From CAZNYN01 sp964422205 (GTDB lineage: Bacteria; Synergistota; Synergistia; Synergistales; Synergistaceae): a stretch of DNA of 20,799 bases. Where the stretch lies: contig CAYRAI010000035.1 in NCBI GenBank assembly GCA_964422205.1, positions 1 to 20,799 on the forward strand. Reading direction: 5' to 3'. Below the pieces are notes generated by a model. It saw nothing but the letters and a program-made list of their open reading frames with translations. It had not been told where the DNA came from and did no database searches. Made by a program: the position numbers and the translations under genes. Positions 14,039-20,799 of the stretch are shown here, piece by piece. The number at the start of each line of letters is the position of its first letter. The stretch's first letter is position 1.

Positions 14039-15292
14039 ATGAAAATATCCGTCCTTACCGCTTTTCCTGATATGATGCAAAACTATCTGAATGCCAGCGT
14101 TCTCGGACGTGGTATCGCATCCGGAAAGCTGGAAGTCAATGTTGTGGATATCAGAAACTTTGCCTGCGGTGATTACAGACAGATAGATGACTACTGCTAC
14201 GGCAGAGGCGGCATGGTACTCATGCCTGAGCCTTTGGAGCGGGCGCTTGCCTCTCTTTCCGACGGTGCGAAGCCTTATGTTGTCTATCCATCTCCGCAAG
14301 GAACAAAGCTGCATCAGGAACTGGTTGAAGACTTTGCGAGAAAAGAACACCTAGTCATACTCTGCGGTCATTACGAGGGCGTTGACGAAAGGTTCACAAA
14401 AAAATACGTAGATCTTGAAGTATCTCTCGGCGACTTCGTGCTTACCGGCGGAGAAATGCCTGCGATGGCAATCGTGGACTCCGTCTCCCGCCTGATTCCC
14501 GGAGTTGTCGGAAAGAGCACCGCGGTACAGGATGACTCTTTTTACAGCGGAATGCTTGACACACCGCACTATACCCGCCCCGCAGAGTGGGACGGAGAAA
14601 AAGTGCCGGAAGTTCTGTTAAGCGGAGACGCAAAAGCCATAGACAACTGGCGCAAGCGTCAATCCGTCATAAGAACCTTGAAAAGAAGACCTGATATCGT
14701 CGGCAGAGCTGGCATAATGCCATGGCTCTCCGGAGGTGCTTATGTCATGGAAGTTCACTATCCCGTGCTTGACAAGAGAGGCGAAAAATCCTCGACAGCA
14801 ATAACAGGAATGGATATACATGACATAGCAAGAGCCTGCCGCACATACGGCATAAAGAAATATCTCCTTGTCACTCCCCTCGCACAGCAGAGGGAGATGG
14901 TAAAGAGGATAACCGGTCACTGGACCGAAGGCTGGGGCGCTTCCTACAACCCCGACCGCAAAGAGGCTTTCAGTACGGTTAAAATTTTTGCATCTGTGAA
15001 CAAGGCTCTTGACTGGGTAAAAGAGAGAGAAAAAAAAGAACCGTACAAGATAGCTACAACAGCCAAAAATCATGAAGGAGCCCTTCACTGGCTCTCGCTC
15101 AAAAGAGAGATACTTTTGCACGACCACAGCCCGGTTCTTATATTCGGAACAGGATGGGGACTTCACGATGAAGTTATGACCAGGGCAGACGCTGTCATGA
15201 CACCTATTATAGGCGGCACTGACCGGTGGAATCACCTTTCGGTGAGAAGCGCCGTAAGCATAACTCTCGACAGATTTTTTGGATGGAGATAG
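14039..15292 (+). CDS. trmD: TrmD tRNA (guanine-37-N1)-methyltransferase fused to a Tm1570-type SPOUT domain
   Basis: The first part (about 1-225) is TrmD, which makes m1G37 in tRNA and prevents +1 frameshifts. It has SPQGTKLHQ, CGHYEGVDERF, the SAM-binding knot LGDFVLTGGEMPAM (130-143), Arg151, and DDSFYSGMLDTPHYTRP with Asp166 as the expected catalytic base. The usual PYGGGxGM loop reads CYGRGGM (53-59). The second part (about 232-417) is a second SPOUT-like domain of the Tm1570 family (PF09936), with TAITGMDIHDIARACRTYGIKKYLLVTP, VLIFGTGWGLHDEVM and IGGTDRWNHLSVRSAVSITLDRFFG. In Thermotoga the two are separate adjacent genes; a fused form is known from Calditerrivibrio. At 417 residues it is far longer than ordinary TrmD (about 240). 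No frameshift or stop lies at the junction. Confidence 0.93.
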   Translation: MKISVLTAFPDMMQNYLNASVLGRGIASGKLEVNVVDIRNFACGDYRQIDDYCYGRGGMVLMPEPLERALASLSDGAKPYVVYPSPQGTKLHQELVEDFARKEHLVILCGHYEGVDERFTKKYVDLEVSLGDFVLTGGEMPAMAIVDSVSRLIPGVVGKSTAVQDDSFYSGMLDTPHYTRPAEWDGEKVPEVLLSGDAKAIDNWRKRQSVIRTLKRRPDIVGRAGIMPWLSGGAYVMEVHYPVLDKRGEKSSTAITGMDIHDIARACRTYGIKKYLLVTPLAQQREMVKRITGHWTEGWGASYNPDRKEAFSTVKIFASVNKALDWVKEREKKEPYKIATTAKNHEGALHWLSLKREILLHDHSPVLIFGTGWGLHDEVMTRADAVMTPIIGGTDRWNHLSVRSAVSITLDRFFGWR

Positions 15293-15295
15293 CAA

Positions 15296-15321
15296 AAGGA
15301 GCTTTGGAGACACAGCTCTTT
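15296..15321 (+). other. Small hairpin in the trmD-rplS gap
   Basis: AAGGAGCT (15296-15303) can pair with AGCTCTTT (15314-15321), one pair being G-U, around a 10-base loop. It sits just after the trmD stop, in the 93-base leader of rplS. No long T run follows. It could be a weak attenuator, a processing site or a ribosomal-protein leader element. A TATAAA at 15321-15326 has no matching -35. Confidence 0.35.
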
Positions 15322-15385
15322 ATAAAATAAGCAAAACTGATAATTTAACGAACACAAACATATTTGATAAGGAGGGAAAAACCTC

Positions 15386-15748
15386 ATGCTTGATCCAAGA
15401 ATGGCTCTCATAGAGAAAAAGTACGCAAAGGATACAGACACTATTCCTGAATTCCGCTCAGGCGACACAGTAAAAGTGCACGTCAAAGTAAAGGAAGGAA
15501 ACCGTGAGCGTATCCAGATTTTCGAAGGCGTTGTAATCGGACGCCAGCACGGCGGTATCCGTGAGAACTTCATCGTTCGCAAGATGTCAAACGGCGTAGG
15601 CGTGGAAAGAATCTTCCCCGTGCACTGCCCCAGCATCGACAAGATCGAAGTCGTCCGCAAAGGTAAAGTCCGCAAGGCAAAGCTCTACTACCTTCGTGCA
15701 CTCAGCGGAAAAGCTGCTCGTATCAAAGAGCGCCGCGAGTTCAACTAA
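15386..15748 (+). CDS. rplS: 50S ribosomal protein bL19
   Basis: bL19 sits at the 30S-50S interface. The 120 residues match the family: PEFRSGDTVKVHVKVKEGNRERIQIFEGVVI, the GRQHGGIRENFIVRKMSNGVGVERIFP core and the basic GKVRKAKLYYLRALSGKAARIKERR end. AAGGAGGG lies 9 bases before the ATG. It is the last gene of the operon and is followed 7 bases later by a strong hairpin. Confidence 0.98.
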   Translation: MLDPRMALIEKKYAKDTDTIPEFRSGDTVKVHVKVKEGNRERIQIFEGVVIGRQHGGIRENFIVRKMSNGVGVERIFPVHCPSIDKIEVVRKGKVRKAKLYYLRALSGKAARIKERREFN

Positions 15749-15755
15749 TAAGCTT

Positions 15756-15804
15756 AAAAAAATACCGGAGCTTCCGTTTTTCGGAAAAGCTCCGGTATTT
15801 TTTT
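15756..15804. terminator. Bidirectional terminator between rplS and the activase gene
   Basis: An A-rich then GC-rich left arm (to about 15778, core ACCGGAGCTT) pairs with the right arm AAGCTCCGGT (15787-15796). A short inner CCG/CGG stem and an A-A bulge lie between them. A run of seven T follows on the plus strand, and the mirror A run serves the minus strand. It separates two convergent genes and can end both transcripts. Confidence 0.92.
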
Positions 15805-15812
15805 AGCTGTTT

Positions 15813-18800
15813 TTACGCCTTTGACACCGCCATAAGCAGTTTTATTCTGTTTAGCTGATTAACATTGCTGACACTGGCATCGTAGTCGAGGGCAAGAATG
15901 TTCGCATCCTGATAGACGCGTTTCAGCTCCTTTATGACACCTTTGCCAGTTATGTGATTAGGAAGACACGAGAATGGCTGTATGCATAGTATATTATTGA
16001 CTCCGCTCTCTATAAGCCCGACCATCTCGGCAGCCAAAAGCCACCCTTCACCCGCCTGGTTGCTCAGAGAGACAAGTCCGTCGCACTTCGCTGCCATTTC
16101 ATTTATATCATCCAGCTCTCCGAATCTTTTGCCTTTTAGAGCCTCTTTTACCGGCGCTCTCATACGTTCTATGATATTTATCCCAAACTGTCCGAATATC
16201 GAAGATAACACATTTCCGTTAAGCTTCATATACGAATAGACATTATCCGAGAGGCAGTACATAAGGAAGTTGCTTAGATCAGATATCACAGCTTCTCCGC
16301 CTTCGCTTTCTATTGTGTCTATGACATGTTCGTTGGCGTTTGCGTGATATTTGACAAGAATTTCTCCTACAACAGCAACGCGCGGACGAGGAGTATCATC
16401 TATCCTCACAGAGGCGAAATCTTCCGTCATCTCTTTGATATTGGACTTAAAGAGAGCCCACTTGCCGTTTCTTATATTGTCTCGTATTTTCTCTTCCCAT
16501 ATGGCATAGAGTGCGTTGGTCTCTCCCTTGCTTACCTCGTAAGGTCTTGTGCGCAAAGAGAGCCTCATAAGCAGGTCACCATAGATAAGTGCCATGATTG
16601 ACCGCCAGAGCACGGAGAACGGCAGTTTGAGCTTCTCCGCTTCGCTGTCCTTTTGTTCGTTTATCGCAAAAATACGGACTTGTTCAAATCCTGCACTGTC
16701 AAGAGCTCTTCTGAGCAGATGTACATAATTGCTGGCTCTGCAGGCCCCGCCCGTCTGAGCATAGAGACAGTCTGTCGTCTCGGGGTCATATTTGCCGCTC
16801 TTAAGTGCTTCTATGAATTGTCCCACAACCACTAAAGCAGGATAGCACACGTCGTTGTTGACGTATTTAAGCCCCAGTTCAACGCTCTCTCTGGTACCCT
16901 CAGGGAGAACTTTCACCTTTATGCCAACAGACTCAAAAACTGTGTCTATAAACTGGAAATGGTGAGATGAGAGAGGCGGACAGAGAATAGTGCGCCCTGC
17001 CATACTTTTGCTCACACTTCTGTCTCTGTTTTTCACAGCGCGCAAAAGCGAACTCTTTTCCTTGCGGCTTTTCACCGCCGCAAGCAGGGATCTGATTCTG
17101 ATATTGACGGCTCCGTTGTTCTTGCCTTCATCGATTTTTAATATGGTGTGAAGTTTTCCGTGCCGCTCCAATATGTCTGCCGTCTGTTCCGAGCTTATAG
17201 CGTCAAGACCGCAGCCAAATGAATTAAGCTGTATAAGCTCTATATTCTCAAAGTCGGGATGCATAGCCGCGGTAATAGCGGCTCTGTAGAGACGTGAGTG
17301 GTATACCCACTGATCCACGACATCTATTTTTGCTTTTTCCTTTAGTTCGCACGCCATCTTGCATATGGAATCCTCTGTGAATACTGCAACTCCGTAGCCG
17401 TTTATAAGCTCCGGTATTCCATGGTTCACCTCCGGATTTATATGGTACGGATGACCGGCCAGAATGACTCCGACTCCGCCGTGTTCTTTAAGATAAGATA
17501 TTGTATTCCTGCCCATAGCCTCTATATCCTCTTTAAACCTCATTTGAGCTTTAAGAGCTTCCGCAACTGCGGCTTCAACGGCATACTTTGGTATTTCAAA
17601 CTGAGCGAGTTCTTTAAAGATAGCATCTGTCATCTGTGTTTCTGAATCAATACATACAGAAGGACGCATAAATTTTACAGAGCTGTCTCTGACATCGTCG
17701 ATATTCAGCCAAGCAACGTCCGGATAGCCTGTCACGACAGGGCAGTTGAAGGACTTATCCGCATCTCCGAAATCGGCCTTGTCTGTCTGCATGATGGGGT
17801 AAAAAATATTTTTTACTCCCCTGTTCAGCAGCTCAATTATATGCCTATGGACAAGCTTGGCGGGATAGCACAATGTCTGAGACGGAATGGTGTCTATGCC
17901 CAGATCCTTGTCAGGCTCAGGAGATGAGAGTTCCACGCGGAATCCTAGAGCGCTAAACAGAGTAAACCACATCGGGTAATCCTCGTACATATTCAACGCG
18001 CGCGGCATTCCTATTACTCCTATCGCATCTTTCTCGTCAAGAGGAACATAGAAATCAAATAGACGCTTATATTTTTCCGCATAGAGGTTCGGAGGCAGGT
18101 TGGTTTTATTTTTGGTCATTCCGCCCTTCTCGCAGCGGTTTCCCGAGATATATTTTCGCCCGTCCGGAAACTTGGTATGAGTCAATATACAGGAGTTTCC
18201 GCAGCCGCCGCACCTCATTGTAGATGTCTCGGCAGTAAAGCCCGCTATTTCTTTCTCGCTCATAAGAGAGCTCTTTGCATCGGCCGTATCCTCTTTTGCC
18301 AGAAGAGCGGCTCCGAAAGCCCCCATAAGCTCCGCTATGTCAGGGCGGACTACATCTCTGCCCGTCAAAAGCTCAAAAGCTCGGAGAAGAGCGTCATTTT
18401 TAAAGGTTCCGCCCTGGACGACTATGCGCCGTCCGAGTTCGTCTGTGTTCTTTATCTTCAGGACTTTGTAGAGAGCGTTGCGGACGACGGAACACACAAG
18501 ACCTGCCGCAATATCGGATATCTCCGCTCCGTCTTTCTGAGCCTGTCTTACTCTTGAATTCATAAAAACAGTGCAGCGTGACCCTAAGTCCACCGGTGTC
18601 TTGGATTTTTCGGCATAAGAGGCGAAGTCCGAGACATTCATCTGAAGCGACTCGGCAAAGCTCTGCAGAAATGATCCGCAGCCTGATGAGCAGGCCTCGT
18701 TTAGGAATACTTTATTTATTATCCCGTCACGTATGCCTAAACATTTCATATCCTGACCGCCGATATCTATTACAAAATCAGCACCGGGAAGAAAAAAGTC

Positions 18801-20030
18801 AGCAGCTTTGGCATGAGCCACAGTCTCTACCTCGCCGATATCTATGCCGAAAGCACTCTTAATAAGTTTCTCGCCGTAACCTGTGACTCCGCTTTTTTTT
18901 ATCAAAACAGAGCCGGGCATTTTGGAATAAAGATCAGAAATCATAGCTGTAACGGCCTTTACCGGTTCGCCGCCCCCGGTAGTTCTGTAACTTGAGAAGA
19001 GGAGTTCTCCGCTTTTGCCTATAAGCACAGCTTTAGCCGTTGTAGAGCCGACGTCTATTCCAAGGTAGGCATCTCCGCTGTAACTTTCAAGAGGAACGCG
19101 TCTGACGGCGTTTGCGGCATGTCTTTCTTTAAACTCGGATAGTTCCTCATCATTTTTAAAGAGTGGCGGCAGTATGGAGGTATTTTTCTTTTTTTGAGAG
19201 ACAAAAAAGTGCTGCACTCTCCTTTCAAAGACATCCATACCTGAGGCACCGAGGGTTTTGCCGCTCATTGCCGCTCCCATAGCGACAAAAAGATGTGGGT
19301 TTTCCGGAAAGATGCACTGTTCCGGTTTTAATTTCAGAGTCTCTGCAAAACGCTTTCTAAGTTCGGAAAGAAAGTAAAGAGGGCCTCCCAGAAAAGCGAC
19401 ATTTCCGCATATTTTTCTGCCGCATGCCAAACCGCTTATAGTCTGATTTACTATTGCCTGAAATATAGATGCGGCGATGTCAGACCTTGCCGCACCTTCA
19501 TTAAGAAGAGGCTGGACATCTGTCTTGGCAAAGACACCACAGCGCGACGCTATCGGATATATTATTTTGTAGTCCTTTGCCAATTCATTAAGTCCTGTGG
19601 CATCAAGTGCAAGAAGCGAAGCCATCTGGTCTATAAACGCTCCGGTGCCCCCTGCACAGCTCTCATTCATCCTCTGCTCAATACGTGCTCTGTCAAAGAA
19701 TGTGAGTTTAGCGTCCTCTCCTCCGAGTTCTATGCAGACATCCACATTGGGCAGATATCGGGTTATGCTTTTGGAGCATGCTATCTGTTCCTGTGTAAAA
19801 GGTACGGACATTCCGCGCGCCAGTTCCAGAGCTCCCGAACCTGCGACAGACATTGTAAAGTCAGAGCCAAAATAGTTTTCTCTTATTTCGCTCAAAAGCC
19901 TCTTTGCAGCCCCGTGAATATCTGCGAAGTGGCGTATATAGCGGCTAAAAATTATGCGGTCATCACTGTCAAGAACGACAGCCTTAGCCGTAGTCGAACC
20001 AATATCCAATCCAGCATGAAGAAGACGCAT
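15813..20030 (-). CDS. Large 2-hydroxyacyl-CoA-dehydratase-type activase, tandem ASKHA ATPase with C-terminal dehydratase-like regions
   Basis: This 1405-residue cytoplasmic protein belongs to the BcrA/BadF/BadG/HgdC superfamily. ATPase domain 1 (about 1-260) has DIGSTTAKAV, ELGGEDAKL, Cys125 (ESCAGGTG) and Cys164 (SRCGVFAKTD). Domain 2 (about 321-580) repeats this with DVGSTTAKAV, DIGGQDMK, Cys447 and Cys486. In HgdC two such cysteines per subunit hold a [4Fe-4S] cluster between two monomers, and the 39-residue spacing is the same here. Next comes a Cys cluster (Cys607, 610, 614, 633; CGGCGNSC). A DUF2229/COG3580-like region follows (about 650-1010), then a COG3581-like segment to the end. 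Activases spend ATP to pass a low-potential electron to a dehydratase or reductase; the partner here is unknown and not adjacent. ATG at 20028-20030 has GGGGGA close upstream. Confidence 0.9.
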   Translation of the reverse strand: MRLLHAGLDIGSTTAKAVVLDSDDRIIFSRYIRHFADIHGAAKRLLSEIRENYFGSDFTMSVAGSGALELARGMSVPFTQEQIACSKSITRYLPNVDVCIELGGEDAKLTFFDRARIEQRMNESCAGGTGAFIDQMASLLALDATGLNELAKDYKIIYPIASRCGVFAKTDVQPLLNEGAARSDIAASIFQAIVNQTISGLACGRKICGNVAFLGGPLYFLSELRKRFAETLKLKPEQCIFPENPHLFVAMGAAMSGKTLGASGMDVFERRVQHFFVSQKKKNTSILPPLFKNDEELSEFKERHAANAVRRVPLESYSGDAYLGIDVGSTTAKAVLIGKSGELLFSSYRTTGGGEPVKAVTAMISDLYSKMPGSVLIKKSGVTGYGEKLIKSAFGIDIGEVETVAHAKAADFFLPGADFVIDIGGQDMKCLGIRDGIINKVFLNEACSSGCGSFLQSFAESLQMNVSDFASYAEKSKTPVDLGSRCTVFMNSRVRQAQKDGAEISDIAAGLVCSVVRNALYKVLKIKNTDELGRRIVVQGGTFKNDALLRAFELLTGRDVVRPDIAELMGAFGAALLAKEDTADAKSSLMSEKEIAGFTAETSTMRCGGCGNSCILTHTKFPDGRKYISGNRCEKGGMTKNKTNLPPNLYAEKYKRLFDFYVPLDEKDAIGVIGMPRALNMYEDYPMWFTLFSALGFRVELSSPEPDKDLGIDTIPSQTLCYPAKLVHRHIIELLNRGVKNIFYPIMQTDKADFGDADKSFNCPVVTGYPDVAWLNIDDVRDSSVKFMRPSVCIDSETQMTDAIFKELAQFEIPKYAVEAAVAEALKAQMRFKEDIEAMGRNTISYLKEHGGVGVILAGHPYHINPEVNHGIPELINGYGVAVFTEDSICKMACELKEKAKIDVVDQWVYHSRLYRAAITAAMHPDFENIELIQLNSFGCGLDAISSEQTADILERHGKLHTILKIDEGKNNGAVNIRIRSLLAAVKSRKEKSSLLRAVKNRDRSVSKSMAGRTILCPPLSSHHFQFIDTVFESVGIKVKVLPEGTRESVELGLKYVNNDVCYPALVVVGQFIEALKSGKYDPETTDCLYAQTGGACRASNYVHLLRRALDSAGFEQVRIFAINEQKDSEAEKLKLPFSVLWRSIMALIYGDLLMRLSLRTRPYEVSKGETNALYAIWEEKIRDNIRNGKWALFKSNIKEMTEDFASVRIDDTPRPRVAVVGEILVKYHANANEHVIDTIESEGGEAVISDLSNFLMYCLSDNVYSYMKLNGNVLSSIFGQFGINIIERMRAPVKEALKGKRFGELDDINEMAAKCDGLVSLSNQAGEGWLLAAEMVGLIESGVNNILCIQPFSCLPNHITGKGVIKELKRVYQDANILALDYDASVSNVNQLNRIKLLMAVSKA

Positions 20031-20171
20031 GATATCCCCCTATTTCTCCGCCGTACGCTGCGGAATGCGGCACTTAAGAAAGCACCTAACAACTCCAAGC
20101 GACTTCTCGTCAAATTAAGACAGAGAAGCAGAACAAACTGATTAAAATATCTCTGAGAGTAAGGGGAAAAA

Positions 20172-20537
20172 TTAAATAAGAAGAGCCATATTAGAGTTGG
20201 GGCACGGAGATGAACCGTCTCTGTTCCAGCGGCTGCAGGAATCTTTAATGCAGTTCAGAAACAGCGATGACGGCCTGAATATTACAAGAGCTGCCTGTGC
20301 ATAAAACGGTATCTGCAGCCTTTTGGCATTTGCGGCACGTGTGTTAAGAGCGGTCAGAGCCACACTCTCATTGATATTGCCCATTGTTCTGAGTACAGAG
20401 TAATCTTCGGAATCCGTAAGATTAGGCTCTGCCGTCTGCACAGACGATGAAAATACAAAAACCTGCAAAATAAAGAAGAATGAGATGACAAAGTAAGCGC
20501 AGCAACGCCTTCCAAAACTGTCTTTAAAGACCATCAT
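20172..20537 (-). CDS. Small exported protein of unknown function
   Basis: I do not recognise this 121-residue protein. A basic start (MMVFKDSFGRRCC) and a long hydrophobic stretch (about 13-33) ending in SSSVQTAEP form a likely Sec signal peptide, with cleavage near residue 36. The mature part is about 85 residues, polar, with three cysteines in the C-terminal third (NCIKDSC and PCPN) that could form disulfides. ATG at 20535-20537 is followed directly by a second ATG, and GGGGGGA lies 7 bases upstream. It lies 141 bases upstream of the activase gene on the same strand, with no terminator between, so co-transcription is possible. The ribosome site and signal peptide make a real gene likely. 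Confidence 0.55.
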   Translation of the reverse strand: MMVFKDSFGRRCCAYFVISFFFILQVFVFSSSVQTAEPNLTDSEDYSVLRTMGNINESVALTALNTRAANAKRLQIPFYAQAALVIFRPSSLFLNCIKDSCSRWNRDGSSPCPNSNMALLI

Positions 20538-20706
20538 CTGTCATCCCCCCTATTATTTTTATAGATTAACACAAAAAATACTATATGCAATAAGGTTATG
20601 GCGTATAATTTATTGCTTTTACGTAATTTTTAAATTATCTCAACATTTTGTATTTTCTCAAGTCTCAGATAAATCAGGGAAGAAGGTATAATTTTTAAAA
20701 TAGTAC

Positions 20707-20735
20707 TTGACGAAAAGGCGATTCTTGAGTATAAA
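20707..20735 (+). promoter_or_regulatory. Promoter of the tRNA-Leu gene
   Basis: TTGACG (20707-20712), a 17-base spacer and TATAAA (20730-20735) give ten of twelve consensus positions. The start point would be near 20742, 8 bases before the tRNA, as is usual for tRNA genes. Between this site and the small exported-protein gene (20538-20706) the DNA is A/T-rich; I see no clear promoter for the minus-strand gene. Confidence 0.75.
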
Positions 20736-20749
20736 TTATGCTGTTGTTC

Positions 20750-20799
20750 GCCGGGGTGGTGGAATTGGTAGACACGCACGTTTGAGGGGCGTGTGGGGA
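20750..20799 (+). tRNA. tRNA-Leu(GAG), 5' part, cut by the window end
   Basis: The 50 bases present start with acceptor strand GCCGGGG and a D-arm typical of leucine tRNAs (GTGGTGGAATTGGTAGACAC). The anticodon stem CACGT/GCGTG encloses the loop TTGAGGG, so the anticodon is GAG (reads CUC and CUU). The following GTGTGGGGA is the stem end and the start of a long variable arm, as in class II tRNAs. The T-arm and 3' end lie beyond the window. Confidence 0.9.

Noticed and set aside
14618..15313. 231-codon minus-strand frame opposite the trmD fusion domain
   Set aside because: The plus-strand frame continues TrmD into a recognised SPOUT domain; the antisense product shows no domain or credible ribosome site.
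20595..20700. TATAAT boxes at 20604 and 20687 on the plus strand as extra promoters
   Set aside because: The area is A/T-rich and neither box has a -35 at the right distance; the box at 20730 explains the tRNA.

Overview
The window looks like chromosomal DNA of an anaerobic, probably diderm bacterium. The best guess is Synergistota. That is inference from three things: housekeeping clusters of Firmicutes type, an LpxB-type glycosyltransferase homologue, and a very large 2-hydroxyacyl-CoA-dehydratase-type activase. No rRNA or complete marker is present to prove it. Nearly all of the sequence is coding. I saw no insertion sequences, CRISPR arrays, prophage genes or clear signs of recent transfer.

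Layout. (1) 54-4311, minus strand: an operon rsmB - PASTA protein - rpe - RodZ-like protein, closed by a strong symmetrical terminator. The order echoes the Firmicutes rsmB...prkC...rpe cluster, but the PASTA protein has no kinase domain. (2) 4382-7126, minus strand: a GntR/FCD regulator, a DegT-type PLP aminotransferase and a membrane zinc metallopeptidase, with a perfect dyad over the gntR promoter and a terminator after the peptidase gene. (3) 7187-8647: a small two-helix membrane protein gene on the plus strand, with a promoter so close that the mRNA may be leaderless. It runs tail-to-tail (4-nt overlap) into an LpxB-related glycosyltransferase gene. (4) 8721-10977, plus strand: remB-like and gyrB, end to end, then a hairpin terminator. 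(5) 11074-15804, plus strand: the translation/secretion operon ylxM-ffh-rpsP-khpA-rimM-trmD-rplS. It is driven by a perfect sigma-70-type promoter whose -35 box lies inside a 13+13 bp palindrome. TrmD is fused to a second SPOUT methyltransferase domain. (6) 15813-20537, minus strand: a 1405-residue activase with two ASKHA/Fe-S domains, and upstream a small exported protein of unknown function. (7) 20707-20799, plus strand: a promoter and the 5' part of a tRNA-Leu(GAG), cut by the window end.

Most of the window serves ribosome and tRNA maturation (rsmB, rimM, trmD, rpsP, rplS, khpA), membrane targeting (ylxM, ffh), DNA topology (gyrB) and the cell envelope (RodZ-like, PASTA, LpxB-like). I see no wholly new multi-gene system. 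The most unusual items are the kinase-less PASTA protein and its possible shared C-terminal module with the RodZ-like neighbour, the TrmD fusion with an altered substrate-loop motif, the tandem activase without adjacent dehydratase subunits, and two palindromes over promoter -35 boxes.
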